A DNA stretch of 34,498 nt from NCBI GenBank assembly GCA_937944245.1, contig CALDYY010000107.1:1-34498 (forward strand), given 5' to 3'. Position numbers and translations under genes: made by a program. The notes beneath the pieces are model-generated. The model did no database searches, was not told the DNA's origin, and saw nothing but the letters and a program-made list of their open reading frames with translations. Of this stretch, positions 8,603-16,937 are shown one piece after another (the stretch's first letter is position 1; each line of letters opens with the position of its first letter). The DNA is from an uncultured Saprospiraceae bacterium. Lineage in GTDB: Bacteria; Bacteroidota; Bacteroidia; Chitinophagales; Saprospiraceae.

Positions 8603-9418
8603 ATGAACGTTATTAACCCAATAAAGCAACTTATCACTAAGGGCAATACTGCATCTGCCATTGAAACGCTTTTGTTGCAAACCAAAAATAGCAGCAACTT
8701 TCATAAACAAGCCATTGTGCTTGCTGCTCGCTACGAAAAATGGAATGAAGCTAAACAAATGGGCATTTTAAATGAGGAAACAGAATTAAATAAAATCAAC
8801 ATAGCCATTCTTGACCTAGCGGAGCGGTTAGACCATCCATCAACGGCTTCTTTGTCCAACACTTTGACCCAAAAAGCCAATTATTCATGGATGATAGCTT
8901 TTGGTTTACTGGCTATTTTGATAGTCTTAGGATGGCTTTTGCGAGGTGTTTTATTTTCTAAAAACGATAAGATTGATATACAAGAAATCCAAAATGAGAC
9001 TACGGCAAACACCAATCTCAAAGCAAATAACTTGATAAATAAAGTCTTTGAACCTGAATTAAATACTTGGTCTATTGATATTCAACCTTACGGAGCAACT
9101 TGCAAAATAACGATTTTAGCGATTAGCCAAGAAATTAAAGATTTGAATACCAGCTATTTGAATGTTAAACTTTCTGTTCAGCACACTTACAATGGATGGT
9201 ATCCTGCGCAACTGACTTCTGATTTATTTTTACTCAAAAAAGATGATTTAACAGAAAAGACCATAACAGACTTTTCTGTGGTTAGTGTTGAGCAACACGA
9301 AACAAAGCAGTTAGATTTGCAATTTAACATTTCTAATACTACCAAAAATCTAGTATTTGCGGTGAAAGATAGCGAGGGAAAACTCATTGAAATTCCTATT
9401 CTGATTAAAGGGAAATAA
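8603..9418 (+). CDS. EAD11-like domain, membrane helix and extracytoplasmic beta domain
   Basis: Residues 5-78 (IKQLITKGNTASAIETLL, then AIVLAARYEKWNEAKQMGIL, then ELNKINIAILDLAERL) match the helical effector-associated domain EAD11, an adaptor of bacterial conflict and signalling proteins that recruits a partner carrying the same kind of domain. A single membrane helix follows (about 94-117, WMIAFGLLAILIVLGWLL). Residues about 145-271 form a beta-rich domain resembling the immunoglobulin-like DUF4352 fold (SYLNVKLSVQHTYNGW, then QLDLQFNISNTTKNLVFAV). The likely layout is EAD inside and beta domain outside the inner membrane. No NTPase, caspase-like or other usual partner is encoded nearby. 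The EAD call is from pattern recognition and fairly firm; the role as receptor or tether is inferred. Confidence 0.7.
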   Translation: MNVINPIKQLITKGNTASAIETLLLQTKNSSNFHKQAIVLAARYEKWNEAKQMGILNEETELNKINIAILDLAERLDHPSTASLSNTLTQKANYSWMIAFGLLAILIVLGWLLRGVLFSKNDKIDIQEIQNETTANTNLKANNLINKVFEPELNTWSIDIQPYGATCKITILAISQEIKDLNTSYLNVKLSVQHTYNGWYPAQLTSDLFLLKKDDLTEKTITDFSVVSVEQHETKQLDLQFNISNTTKNLVFAVKDSEGKLIEIPILIKGK

Positions 9419-9445
9419 AAAAATGTATGCTACAAGAAAAAATTA

Positions 9446-9467
9446 ACACACAATTAAGGTTGTGTGT
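9446..9467 (+). terminator. Weak hairpin between the EAD11-like gene and the DUF2147 gene
   Basis: An 8-bp perfect stem (9446-9453 with 9460-9467, loop TTAAGG) lacks a good T run, so it may be only a partial terminator. Confidence 0.4.
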
Positions 9468-9498
9468 GCGTTGTTCATAAATCAAAACTGATGATATA

Positions 9499-9906
9499 AT
9501 GATTTATCACTTGTTTGTGCTTTTATTGGTTTGTGCTTTTAATCAACCTAGCGCTGATGACGTGATTGGACGCTTCCATGCACCTGACGGTGTGGGAAAG
9601 ATTGAGGTCTATAAACGAAACGGAAAATACTATGGCAAAGCCATTTGCTGCAACATGGAGCGAAAAGATATACACAATCCAAATCCTGAATTGCGAAATA
9701 GGACAGTTGTTGGTTTGGAATTTATCTCTGATTTTGAGTGGGATGGGAAAAGTGCTTACCGAAATGGCAAGTTATATTATCCTCAAAATGGTGCTACTTA
9801 CGATTGTGTCATGTGGTTGGAAAACAACAATAATACCCTGAAAGTCAGAGGATATGTGGGAGTATCTATGCTTGGTAAAACAGTCGCTTTTGAGAGAGTA
9901 CAATAA
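9499..9906 (+). CDS. Secreted DUF2147 family protein
   Basis: A 135-residue protein with an N-terminal signal sequence (about 1-19) and one DUF2147 domain. Characteristic stretches are GKIEVYKRNGKYYGK, the KDIHNPNPELRNR segment, VGLEFISDFEW, and the end NTLKVRGYVGVSMLGKT. The family is a small periplasmic beta-barrel of unknown biochemical role, common in Bacteroidota and Proteobacteria. An upstream ATG at 9491 meets a stop at once, which fixes the start at 9499. It is monocistronic and ends at a convergent hairpin with glpX. Confidence 0.88.
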   Translation: MIYHLFVLLLVCAFNQPSADDVIGRFHAPDGVGKIEVYKRNGKYYGKAICCNMERKDIHNPNPELRNRTVVGLEFISDFEWDGKSAYRNGKLYYPQNGATYDCVMWLENNNNTLKVRGYVGVSMLGKTVAFERVQ

Positions 9907-9911
9907 AAAGC

Positions 9912-9953
9912 CTTCCTTTAGTGCTTGACGATTACGAATAGCACCAAAGGAAG
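9912..9953. terminator. Bidirectional hairpin terminator
   Basis: A 14-bp stem with one G-U pair (9912-9925 with 9940-9953) lies between the convergent DUF2147 gene and glpX. Confidence 0.75.
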
Positions 9954-9961
9954 AAACATGC

Positions 9962-10954
9962 TTATGATTTTGGTGCACTAATTTGAAAGTCCTGTCCTTG
10001 TAGTTTTTTTGTTAAATCGTGAATGCCATCAATAAAACGTATCGTACCTGAGCGAGAACGCATTACCACACTTTGGGTGGTAACGGTGTGTTTTCCGAAG
10101 AATTGTACCCCTTTTAGAAAGCTACTGCTTGTAATACCCGTCGCAGCAAAAAAAGTATTATCGCTTGTAATAAGGTTATCCAACGTGAGAATTTCATTAA
10201 TGTCAGTGCCTTCATCTTCTAATCTTTTGCGTTCCATGTAGCTTTGCGGTGCGCGTTGGCATTGCATTCCGCCATCCATTGCTTTTATAGCGGCAGCAGT
10301 AATGATAGCTTCTGGCGTGCCGCCAATGCCAAATAAAGCATCAATTTCGCGGTCGGGTAAAGCAGCAGCTACACCACCAGATACATCGCCATGCGCGTTG
10401 AGCAAAATGCGAACACCACAAGCACGCAATTCCTCAATTAAAGTGTTGTGTCTTGGGCGATCCAATACAAAAACAGTAAGTGCATTGACATTTTTATTTA
10501 AAGCATCTGCAATGCTATGTAGGTTTTCAGTTGGGCTTTTGCTGATGTCAATTGCATCTTTTGCTGCTCTTGGGACAATAATTTTGTTCATGTAAAAAGA
10601 ACTACCTACGCGCAGCATACTGCCTTTTTCTGCTAAAGCAATGGTAGCAATAGCATTGGGTTGACCTTTAGCCAGTAGGGTAGTGCCCTCCACAGGGTCA
10701 ACGGCAATATCCACTTCGGGACCGTTTCCTGTTCCTACCTTTTCGCCATTGTAAAGCATAGGTGCTTCGTCTTTTTCTCCTTCTCCAATTACAATAGTGC
10801 CTTGTATGTTTATAGTGTTTAAATAGTGGCGCATGGCATCTACTGCTGCACCATCGCCGCCTTCTTTATCGCCTTTACCTACATAAAAAGAGGAACAGAT
10901 GGCAGCTAGTTCTGTGACCCTTACCATCTCTAAGGCTAAATCTCGATATGACAT
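9962..10954 (-). CDS. glpX: Class II fructose-1,6-bisphosphatase
   Basis: This 330-residue enzyme removes the 1-phosphate of fructose 1,6-bisphosphate in gluconeogenesis in the cytoplasm. Metal- and substrate-binding motifs are intact: GEGEKDEAP (57-65), DPVEGTT (86-92) and GIGGTPE (about 204-210). The start at 10954 (MSYRDLALEMVRVTE) matches the family N-terminus; a start at 11014 would add 20 residues that do not fit and is rejected. Length is normal for GlpX (about 320-340). It lies 76 bases downstream of a glycosyltransferase in the same direction and may be co-transcribed. Some homologues also act on sedoheptulose 1,7-bisphosphate; sequence alone does not decide this. Confidence 0.96.
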   Translation of the reverse strand: MSYRDLALEMVRVTELAAICSSFYVGKGDKEGGDGAAVDAMRHYLNTINIQGTIVIGEGEKDEAPMLYNGEKVGTGNGPEVDIAVDPVEGTTLLAKGQPNAIATIALAEKGSMLRVGSSFYMNKIIVPRAAKDAIDISKSPTENLHSIADALNKNVNALTVFVLDRPRHNTLIEELRACGVRILLNAHGDVSGGVAAALPDREIDALFGIGGTPEAIITAAAIKAMDGGMQCQRAPQSYMERKRLEDEGTDINEILTLDNLITSDNTFFAATGITSSSFLKGVQFFGKHTVTTQSVVMRSRSGTIRFIDGIHDLTKKLQGQDFQISAPKS

Positions 10955-11030
10955 AGTTTTGCTTTTTTGATTCGGAAAGATATTAAATTTTACCCAATCA
11001 AAAAGCAAGACCATTACTAAAAGTTAATAT

Positions 11031-11924
11031 TTACTTCGTTTTTTGCCGATAATATTGAGAGAACTTACCCAATTTCCAAAGGTCAAAGTAAAAAAGTTGA
11101 CTAGGATGAGCAGCTAATTTTTTCGCAAGTGGCTGTTCTAAAAAGAGAAAGATATAAGCAACAAATCTTGCTAAGCCAAAACGTTGTAATTGTTTGAAGG
11201 TTAGGGACAAACGCGTTTCAATGGCAACCCCTTGTTTGGTTAGCATTACTAAATTCTCGATAGCTTGTTCTGATTTTCTGAGGAAATCAGCCATTGTCTC
11301 TAGCCCCAAATGTTCCAAGGCATTATCTAAATGTACGATTGGAATTTGTTGTTGTGCTAATTCTCGACTGAATAGTGTGTCTTCGTGACCATATTGCTTG
11401 ATATTTTCGTTAAAAGGATGTTGAGAAAAAATAGCGGCAGGCACTAAGAAATTATTGGTCATAAAATAGTGATAAGGCTTGGTCTGTCGAATGGTAGCTG
11501 GAAGCATTTCCCTAGATTTTCCAAAATACCACCGAAGATGTAGGGATTTATCTCGAGGAGGTTGACCGTAGTATGTTGTGCCACCGTAAAGCACTTTATT
11601 GGGATGTAAATGAGCAATATATCGTTCAACATAATTGGCTTCAATGACTTTATGGTCGCAATCTATAAAAAGCAAATACGGATACTTTGCCTTTCTTGCT
11701 AATTGATTGCGAATTTTGGAGCGTCCTATGTTTCTTTTTAGGACAATATATTGAACATGCTGAAAATATGTAATGCTACCGTTAATTTCCTGAAAATGAG
11801 GCGAAGAAGCATCATCCATGCAAATGATTTCATAAGTAATTTTTGCTGCTTCGCATTGCTGGTGCAACTGTGCCACCAGTGCAATGCAATCGAAATTATA
11901 AATGGGAATCAGAATGGAGAGCAT
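11031..11924 (-). CDS. Family 2 glycosyltransferase
   Basis: The 297-residue protein starts MLSILIPIYNFD and has a GT-A fold: CMDDASS (nucleotide-binding D37/D38), LLFIDCDH with the metal-binding DxD at 88-90, and YGHEDTLFS with the acidic pair that usually contains the catalytic base. The C-terminal part (about 230-297) is helical and basic, suggesting association with the membrane surface rather than insertion. It probably adds a sugar to a surface glycan or glycolipid; donor and acceptor are unknown. It begins four bases after the stop of the upstream secreted-protein gene, so the two are almost certainly one transcript. Confidence 0.9.
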   Translation of the reverse strand: MLSILIPIYNFDCIALVAQLHQQCEAAKITYEIICMDDASSPHFQEINGSITYFQHVQYIVLKRNIGRSKIRNQLARKAKYPYLLFIDCDHKVIEANYVERYIAHLHPNKVLYGGTTYYGQPPRDKSLHLRWYFGKSREMLPATIRQTKPYHYFMTNNFLVPAAIFSQHPFNENIKQYGHEDTLFSRELAQQQIPIVHLDNALEHLGLETMADFLRKSEQAIENLVMLTKQGVAIETRLSLTFKQLQRFGLARFVAYIFLFLEQPLAKKLAAHPSQLFYFDLWKLGKFSQYYRQKTK

Positions 11925-11928
11925 CGCA

Positions 11929-12537
11929 TTAGGCTCTATTACAGAGTTTTATAGCTGAAAAGTTATCAATTAAAATATTGCCTTGATGCGAAAAACGCCC
12001 ATCTTTGTAATAGGCTTCAATAATGATATAATTCCAATCTTTTTTGGCATTAAATTGAAATTGATACTTTCTGAAATCTAAATGCTGAATGAAATCAGTT
12101 TCTGCAATTAATTGTCCTTTTTCGCATTTTTGTTGTCCTAGCCAAATTCTTAATTTTATGGGCTTATTGTAACCTGCATAAGTGTCGGAATGCGCTAAAT
12201 CCAATGAAAACTTATAACACTCTTTTGCTTTTATTGCTTTAGGCAAGCGTTGCCCAACACTCTCAAACGTACCGTCTCCTCTGGTGATTAAGCCCATGTA
12301 GGTATCGCCTTCTGTGGCTTCTTGGTAAACGCCCCAAGGTCCAGGCAAAATATCTGGCGTAGTGCTATGTGTACAAGCGAACCAGCCTACGGGGATGGTA
12401 GCGTCATCTGGCTGCCCTTCAAAAGATGCGTTGGAAAGATAAACATCTTGTTGCGCCGTTATTGAAGTAGTAAATGCCACGTAAAAGGCTGCAAATAGCA
12501 AGTAAGTGTTGCCAATAGCTTTCATGTTATTGCTCAA
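11929..12537 (-). CDS. Secreted protein with a galactose-binding-like beta-sandwich
   Basis: A 202-residue protein with signal peptide (cleavage probably after TSITAQ) and a single domain. The opening SNASFEGQPDDATIPVGW, the later TFESVGQRLPKAIKAKECY and the closing GNILIDNFSAIKL follow the layout of carbohydrate-binding-module-like jelly-roll domains, in which the first and last strands carry the NxSFE and IDNFS signatures. A glycan-binding or protein-surface role is inferred, without evidence for a ligand. Start may be at 12537 or at the in-frame ATG at 12525 (MKAIGNTYLL); the latter gives the neater signal peptide. It is translationally close to the downstream glycosyltransferase. Confidence 0.7.
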   Translation of the reverse strand: MSNNMKAIGNTYLLFAAFYVAFTTSITAQQDVYLSNASFEGQPDDATIPVGWFACTHSTTPDILPGPWGVYQEATEGDTYMGLITRGDGTFESVGQRLPKAIKAKECYKFSLDLAHSDTYAGYNKPIKLRIWLGQQKCEKGQLIAETDFIQHLDFRKYQFQFNAKKDWNYIIIEAYYKDGRFSHQGNILIDNFSAIKLCNRA

Positions 12538-12661
12538 TTTAATGTAACATTAACGAAATAGGAAATCAATAAGTTGCTTTTAAAGGCGGAAACTGTGCCG
12601 TTTTGAAGTGGAGTTCCAAATAGCCATATGAAATTTCTGCATAATCATTACTCAAATTGAC

Positions 12662-12669
12662 TATTTTTG
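12662..12669 (+). promoter_or_regulatory. Candidate -7 promoter element for the ftsX-uppP cluster
   Basis: TATTTTTG matches TAnnTTTG in the divergent region upstream of ftsX, leaving a leader of about 75 bases. There is no good -33 element at the standard distance. Confidence 0.35.
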
Positions 12670-12752
12670 CTTCATATTTCAGAAAAAATACTGTTTTATT
12701 CAAGTTTCTGAACGTAATTTTAGTCATTCATATTCAAATTTCAGAGTTTTAA

Positions 12753-13613
12753 ATGATTTTTCCAAGTGCCAAATTGAATTATGTTTATGTGGTTTTCAGT
12801 GTAGCGCTAGTGCTTTTCTTGCTGGGCTTTTTCGGAATGGCACTTTTGCAAACGCAACAAATAGGCGCATATTTCAAAGAAAAGGTAAACATCATCGTCG
12901 AATTAGAGAACAATAGAGCAGATGAATCACTGAGCACTTTGTACAAACACTTGTCAAATAGCCGATATATTAAAGATACCAGTTTTCAATTCATTAGTAA
13001 AGAGGAAGGAGCAAAAATGCTAATTCAGGAATTTGGTGAAGATTTTTTGAAAATGGACATGCCCAATCCCCTGTACGATGTGTTAACGTTTCATGTAAAA
13101 GCTGACTATTTAAACCAAGACAGTCTAAAACAAGTCAGAAGAGACCTCAAACGGTATCCTTTCATAAGTGATGTCTATTTTCAAGAAACGTTCGTGAATG
13201 AATTAGCGCGCAATTTGCAACAAATAGGCTATATCGCATTGGGTATCAGTTTAATATTCATTATCATTGCTGTTACTTTAATTCACAACACAGTTCGATT
13301 AGCTTTGTACGCTAATCGTTTTCTTATCAAAAATATGGAATTAGTGGGGGCTTCTTGGGAATTTATTAGCCGTCCCTATTTGCGCCAAAGTGCATGGCAT
13401 GGTTTTTTAAGTGCTTTAATTGCTATTGTAGGATTAACAATTTTAACATGGCTGATTAGCAACCAATTAGGCGGAATTAGCATCAAAGAAAATATTTGGC
13501 GTACCGCAATATTATTTATTGGATTAATTTTGTCGGGAATGTTGATTATGACAGCAAGTACCTACTACGTTATCAATAAGTATTTGAGCATGAGAGTAGA
13601 TGATTTATATTGA
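12753..13613 (+). CDS. ftsX: Cell division ABC-transporter-like protein FtsX
   Basis: A 286-residue protein with a first membrane helix (about 10-32), a periplasmic domain (about 40-160), and three further helices (about 165-190, 215-238 and 250-272), the normal FtsX topology. The KNMELVGASWEFISRPYLRQ loop is the conserved cytoplasmic segment that contacts the ATPase FtsE. FtsEX controls peptidoglycan hydrolases at the septum. ftsE is not in this window, which is usual in Bacteroidota where ftsX travels with DUF3098 and uppP. It is the first gene of that three-gene plus-strand cluster. Confidence 0.92.
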   Translation: MIFPSAKLNYVYVVFSVALVLFLLGFFGMALLQTQQIGAYFKEKVNIIVELENNRADESLSTLYKHLSNSRYIKDTSFQFISKEEGAKMLIQEFGEDFLKMDMPNPLYDVLTFHVKADYLNQDSLKQVRRDLKRYPFISDVYFQETFVNELARNLQQIGYIALGISLIFIIIAVTLIHNTVRLALYANRFLIKNMELVGASWEFISRPYLRQSAWHGFLSALIAIVGLTILTWLISNQLGGISIKENIWRTAILFIGLILSGMLIMTASTYYVINKYLSMRVDDLY

Positions 13614-13670
13614 GGATAACGCTGAAAAAAACATAGAAGCATAAATTTAGTAGCTTAACAAGAACTAGAA

Positions 13671-14045
13671 ATGAGTAAAAAGAAAAAAGTAGTACCAAGT
13701 AGAAGCACAAGGGCGCAGGAAACCCCCAGAAAAGTGGTTGTTACTTCAAGCGGTAATGTGCAAGAAACTAGATCAGGTGAAAGCAAGCCAACTTACACTA
13801 GCCCAAGAGTAAGCAAAGTGAATGTTCCCAAAGAGGATTTGCTTTTTGGAAAATCCCACTATGCTTGGATGCTGCTTGGCGCTGGATTAATTGCACTTGG
13901 AATGTTGCTGATGAGTGGTGGGGCAATGCCAGACCCAAATACATGGGATCCAAATATCATTTACAGCACGCGCCGAACGGTACTTGCACCAATTGCTATT
14001 TTAGCTGGTTTGGCAGTAGAAGTATATGCTATTTTTAAACGCTAA
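13671..14045 (+). CDS. DUF3098 membrane protein
   Basis: The 124-residue protein has a basic, low-complexity N-terminus (first 50 residues rich in Lys, Arg, Ser, Thr), then LLFGKSHYAWMLLGAGLIALGMLLM, a first membrane helix, and a second helix near 105-121. The pairing of a FGK.NY/HY motif with two helices and a short D/P-rich hairpin defines DUF3098, a Bacteroidota-specific family of unknown function found between ftsX and uppP. The conserved position suggests a role in cell division or lipid-carrier recycling at the inner membrane. Gap to ftsX is 57 bases, to uppP 92 bases. Confidence 0.88.
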   Translation: MSKKKKVVPSRSTRAQETPRKVVVTSSGNVQETRSGESKPTYTSPRVSKVNVPKEDLLFGKSHYAWMLLGAGLIALGMLLMSGGAMPDPNTWDPNIIYSTRRTVLAPIAILAGLAVEVYAIFKR

Positions 14046-14137
14046 CAAAAAAACTTAACGTCGCTTTACCTCAATGATATTTATTTACGATTTTTTATGG
14101 GGTATCGCAATAAAGTAAATAAACACGCTAAAACACT

Positions 14138-14935
14138 ATGGAGGATTTATTACGCGCTGTGTTAATTGGCATTATTCAAGGATTAACTGAATTTCTGCCT
14201 GTTAGTAGTAGTGGTCATATAGAGTTAGGACAAGCAATCTTGGGTTTGGATTATGGACAGTACGAGCAACAGTTTTCTGTTATTCTTCATGCGGCAACTG
14301 CATTAAGTACGATTGTAGTGTTCAGAAGCGATATTGCTAAAATTATTTTTGGTCTTTTTCAAAAAGACAGAGCCGCTTGGCTTTTTTCAATAAAAATTAT
14401 ACTCTCTATGATTCCGGCAGCTATTGTTGGTATTGCTTTCGAGGAGCAAATAGATGCCTTGTTTAATGGACAAATTCTTTTAGTAGGTAGTATGTTGCTC
14501 CTTACAGGCTTTTTGCTTTTCCTAGCAGACCGTGCCAAGAACACCGTTAAAAAAGTAAGTTTTTTTGACGCAATTGTTGTCGGTGTGGCACAAGCCATTG
14601 CCATTTTGCCAGGCATTTCGCGCTCTGGAGCCACCATTTCTACTTCTGTTTTGTTAGGCATTGACCGTACTGAAGCCGCACGTTTTTCCTTTTTGATGGT
14701 TGTTCCACTCATTTTAGGTAAAATGACAAAAGATATACTCGACGGAAATATGGCATATGGAAATGAACTATTGCTACCTTTTATTGGCGCATTCACTGGG
14801 GCATTTTTAACCGGTTTATTTGCTTGTATTTGGATGATTGAGCTAGTAAAACGTAGTCAATTAAAGTATTTTGCTTTTTATTGTATCGTTGTTGGATTAA
14901 TCGCCATTGGTTTTTCCTTGTGGGTGGCAAAATAA
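14138..14935 (+). CDS. uppP: Undecaprenyl-diphosphatase
   Basis: A 265-residue integral membrane protein with the two catalytic motifs of UppP/BacA: EFLPVSSSGH (18-27, with the active-site glutamate and H27) and PGISRSGAT (158-166, with R162). It removes a phosphate from undecaprenyl diphosphate to regenerate the lipid carrier for peptidoglycan and other polymers; overproduction gives bacitracin resistance. Length and helix pattern are normal for the family. It is the last gene of the ftsX-DUF3098-uppP cluster and is followed by a very strong hairpin. Confidence 0.97.
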   Translation: MEDLLRAVLIGIIQGLTEFLPVSSSGHIELGQAILGLDYGQYEQQFSVILHAATALSTIVVFRSDIAKIIFGLFQKDRAAWLFSIKIILSMIPAAIVGIAFEEQIDALFNGQILLVGSMLLLTGFLLFLADRAKNTVKKVSFFDAIVVGVAQAIAILPGISRSGATISTSVLLGIDRTEAARFSFLMVVPLILGKMTKDILDGNMAYGNELLLPFIGAFTGAFLTGLFACIWMIELVKRSQLKYFAFYCIVVGLIAIGFSLWVAK

Positions 14936-14947
14936 TTTGGCTATTAG

Positions 14948-14986
14948 AATATAGCTATTCCAACAGAAAGTTGGAATAGCTATATT
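14948..14986. terminator. Bidirectional hairpin terminator
   Basis: A perfect stem of 17 bp (14948-14964 with 14970-14986, loop AGAAA) lies between the convergent uppP and DUF2911 genes; one of the strongest hairpins in the window. Confidence 0.88.
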
Positions 14987-14992
14987 TCAGGC

Positions 14993-15643
14993 TTAAATCA
15001 CTTCAAAAGGTAAACTTACCTTCACGTTGTCCCAAGCCATGTCAATAGTTCCTTTATTGCCTGAAGGCGTTATAGTATAGGTTAATCGCTGCACAAGATT
15101 GGTCAGATTTTCTGGTTTCACTTTTATTCTAACTACATCTTCAGCATCAGAATAATCATCGGCTAAATGTTGGTCATATCGCTTGTTAATAATCAACGTC
15201 CATTCATTTGGATTTGGAATGGTGAAAAAGCCATACATTCCTGCGGGAATAGTTGTACCATTTACTTTCACATCTTTACTAAACTCAATGGCAGTTGCCC
15301 AGTGCGCACCTGTAACCCATACTTGGTCGTAAGCAACCAGACCATTCCAGATAACACGCCCTCTTTTGCCAGGTGAACCGTAGTTAACGCTTACTTTTGC
15401 CCCTCCTACTTCAGCGGTAGCAATTCTTCTTGAGCTACTTTTAAACGTATTGTCTTCAATTAAGCCCAAATTAACGCTATCCGCATAACCTGCTCTGAAC
15501 AATTCATGTTCCTTTTCCAATTGGCTATTTCCTTCAGTTGCAACCACAGTTGAAGATTCGGATGGCTTTTCATTGGTGTTGCCTGCACAATTCCACACGA
15601 AAAGAACCAATAGTGCTAAATTCAAGATGATGTTAATTTTCAT
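14993..15643 (-). CDS. DUF2911 lipoprotein
   Basis: A 216-residue protein with lipoprotein signal (VWNC, cysteine 19) and a DUF2911 domain from about residue 65: AKVSVNYGSPGKRGRVIWNGLVAYDQVWVTGAH in pieces, then TIPAGMYGFFTIPN and the closing IDMAWDNVKVSLPFEV. The family is a Bacteroidota beta-sandwich protein of the cell envelope with no known biochemical role. A second, non-lipidated member lies at 32631-33215. A -7-like element precedes it and it is monocistronic. Confidence 0.9.
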   Translation of the reverse strand: MKINIILNLALLVLFVWNCAGNTNEKPSESSTVVATEGNSQLEKEHELFRAGYADSVNLGLIEDNTFKSSSRRIATAEVGGAKVSVNYGSPGKRGRVIWNGLVAYDQVWVTGAHWATAIEFSKDVKVNGTTIPAGMYGFFTIPNPNEWTLIINKRYDQHLADDYSDAEDVVRIKVKPENLTNLVQRLTYTITPSGNKGTIDMAWDNVKVSLPFEVI

Positions 15644-15660
15644 AATGCTATTTTTTTTTG

Positions 15661-15668
15661 CAAAATTA
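15661..15668 (-). promoter_or_regulatory. Candidate -7 promoter element for the DUF2911 lipoprotein gene
   Basis: On the minus strand this reads TAATTTTG, a match to TAnnTTTG, 17 bases before the start codon. No -33 element is evident. Confidence 0.4.
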
Positions 15669-15815
15669 AGGAATCATTTTCTTATTCCTGTTGAAAATGA
15701 GCAAATGTTAAAGACTTGCATGCCTAGTTTAAATTAATGTAAAATAATTTGTTTTCAAGAAGCAGCGAATTAAACAGCACAATCGTTATTTGATTGATTA
15801 CACGCTTTTGGGGTT

Positions 15816-15865
15816 GGTCGGCTCTTCTTTACTCTCATTGAAACTTTACTTGAAAAGAGCTGACC
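15816..15865 (-). terminator. Hairpin after the DUF3089 operon
   Basis: Arms 15816-15829 and 15852-15865 pair with two imperfect positions around a 22-base loop, just past the stop codon at 15870. The T run is poor, so it is a weaker terminator than others here. Confidence 0.5.
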
Positions 15866-15869
15866 ACTC

Positions 15870-16937
15870 TTATTTTCCTCCTGATTGAGTATTTTTTTGT
15901 TGTACCATAAAATTTTCACTTCTCTCCCTAGCATTTTCTCTTACGTTCATGTAAAACAAATTATAGTCGCCAATGTGAAAATTTTTACTTGGGAAAAAAC
16001 GTAACTGTTTCGGCTGTTTTGGACGTGTTATCCATAAAATGCCTAGTTCTGATTTAATTTGGGCATCAACAAGTTCATTGTATATAATTTGTTTGTCATT
16101 GATAATAGCGCCTTTGTTGTAACTAGCCGGTACAAAAATATTGTCAGTAGTCCATGAAAGAGGATTGGTAACAATAATAGTGTCGCTGACATATCTTTTA
16201 GGTTCAAAATCTTTTTGAAAGGTACGCCAAGAGGTAAAGCAACCCGTTTGATTTGATGTTTCACAAGGTAAGATATATTGAAAAAATCCTTCAGGTACAA
16301 TTATTCCCACTAAATAAGCTGCTACTAATTGCTCTTGCAACGGCTTCCCATCGAAATAATCTTTCATCAAAAGTTTTGCCATTACTGTTCCTTGACTATG
16401 AGAAGCAATGATAATTGGTCGTCCGTTATTGTAATGTTTTAAATAGTATTCAAAAGCAGCTTTTATATCATGGTATGCCAATAGCGTTGCTTTTTCCGCA
16501 TCTGTTTTTCTTTCGGTATCAAATTCATTGAATACACGAATATGGATTTGCCGATAACGCGGAGCAAACACTCTTCCGACACCATTAAAAATGGAAGCCT
16601 GGTATTTTATCGTTGAGCCATCTGTTTTTTGATTTAGCTTATCATCGTTCACAGGGGCATTCCAATTGCGTTGGCTTTTCTTTTTACTGGTGTAAGTTGT
16701 AGGATGTAAGAAGAACACATCTACATCTGCTTCTTGTTGAACATCTCTTAATATCGGTGCAAGCACCACATCCGCACTATCCTGCTTGCTAGGGAGTGCT
16801 GCCCAATACTGCTTTTGACTATAATCTGGAGCTAAAGGCGTGTTATCTGGTTCAAAAAAACCGATGATTTTCTTTTGGCAACTTGTCAGTAAAAGAACAA
16901 ACACAAATAAAACGGGTAATTTTTTAGTAGCTATCAT
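15870..16937 (-). CDS. DUF3089 alpha/beta-hydrolase lipoprotein
   Basis: The 355-residue protein has a lipoprotein signal (LLLTSC, cysteine 20) and a DUF3089 domain. DVDVFFLHPTTYTS, then FAPRYRQ, and the nucleophile elbow IIIASHSQGT (Ser 181) identify an alpha/beta-hydrolase; a C-terminal NFHIGDYN histidine (about 325) can complete the triad. Substrates of DUF3089 enzymes are unknown; they are probably lipases or esterases, here tethered in the envelope. The start overlaps the end of the MtfA-like gene by 14 bases, so translation is coupled. It is the last gene of a three-gene operon with the PorE-like protein. Confidence 0.87.
   Translation of the reverse strand: MIATKKLPVLFVFVLLLTSCQKKIIGFFEPDNTPLAPDYSQKQYWAALPSKQDSADVVLAPILRDVQQEADVDVFFLHPTTYTSKKKSQRNWNAPVNDDKLNQKTDGSTIKYQASIFNGVGRVFAPRYRQIHIRVFNEFDTERKTDAEKATLLAYHDIKAAFEYYLKHYNNGRPIIIASHSQGTVMAKLLMKDYFDGKPLQEQLVAAYLVGIIVPEGFFQYILPCETSNQTGCFTSWRTFQKDFEPKRYVSDTIIVTNPLSWTTDNIFVPASYNKGAIINDKQIIYNELVDAQIKSELGILWITRPKQPKQLRFFPSKNFHIGDYNLFYMNVRENARERSENFMVQQKNTQSGGK

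Noticed and set aside
8519-8758. Minus-strand reading frame opposite the EAD11-like gene
   Set aside because: It lies antisense to a domain-bearing gene, has no recognisable domain and crosses the promoter region; it is a shadow frame.
10955-11014. Longer N-terminus of the fructose-bisphosphatase
   Set aside because: GlpX proteins start at the MSYRDLALEMVRVTE segment, and the 20 extra residues have no match to the family.
14359-14796. 145-codon minus-strand frame inside uppP
   Set aside because: It is antisense to the conserved UppP motifs, with no domain of its own.
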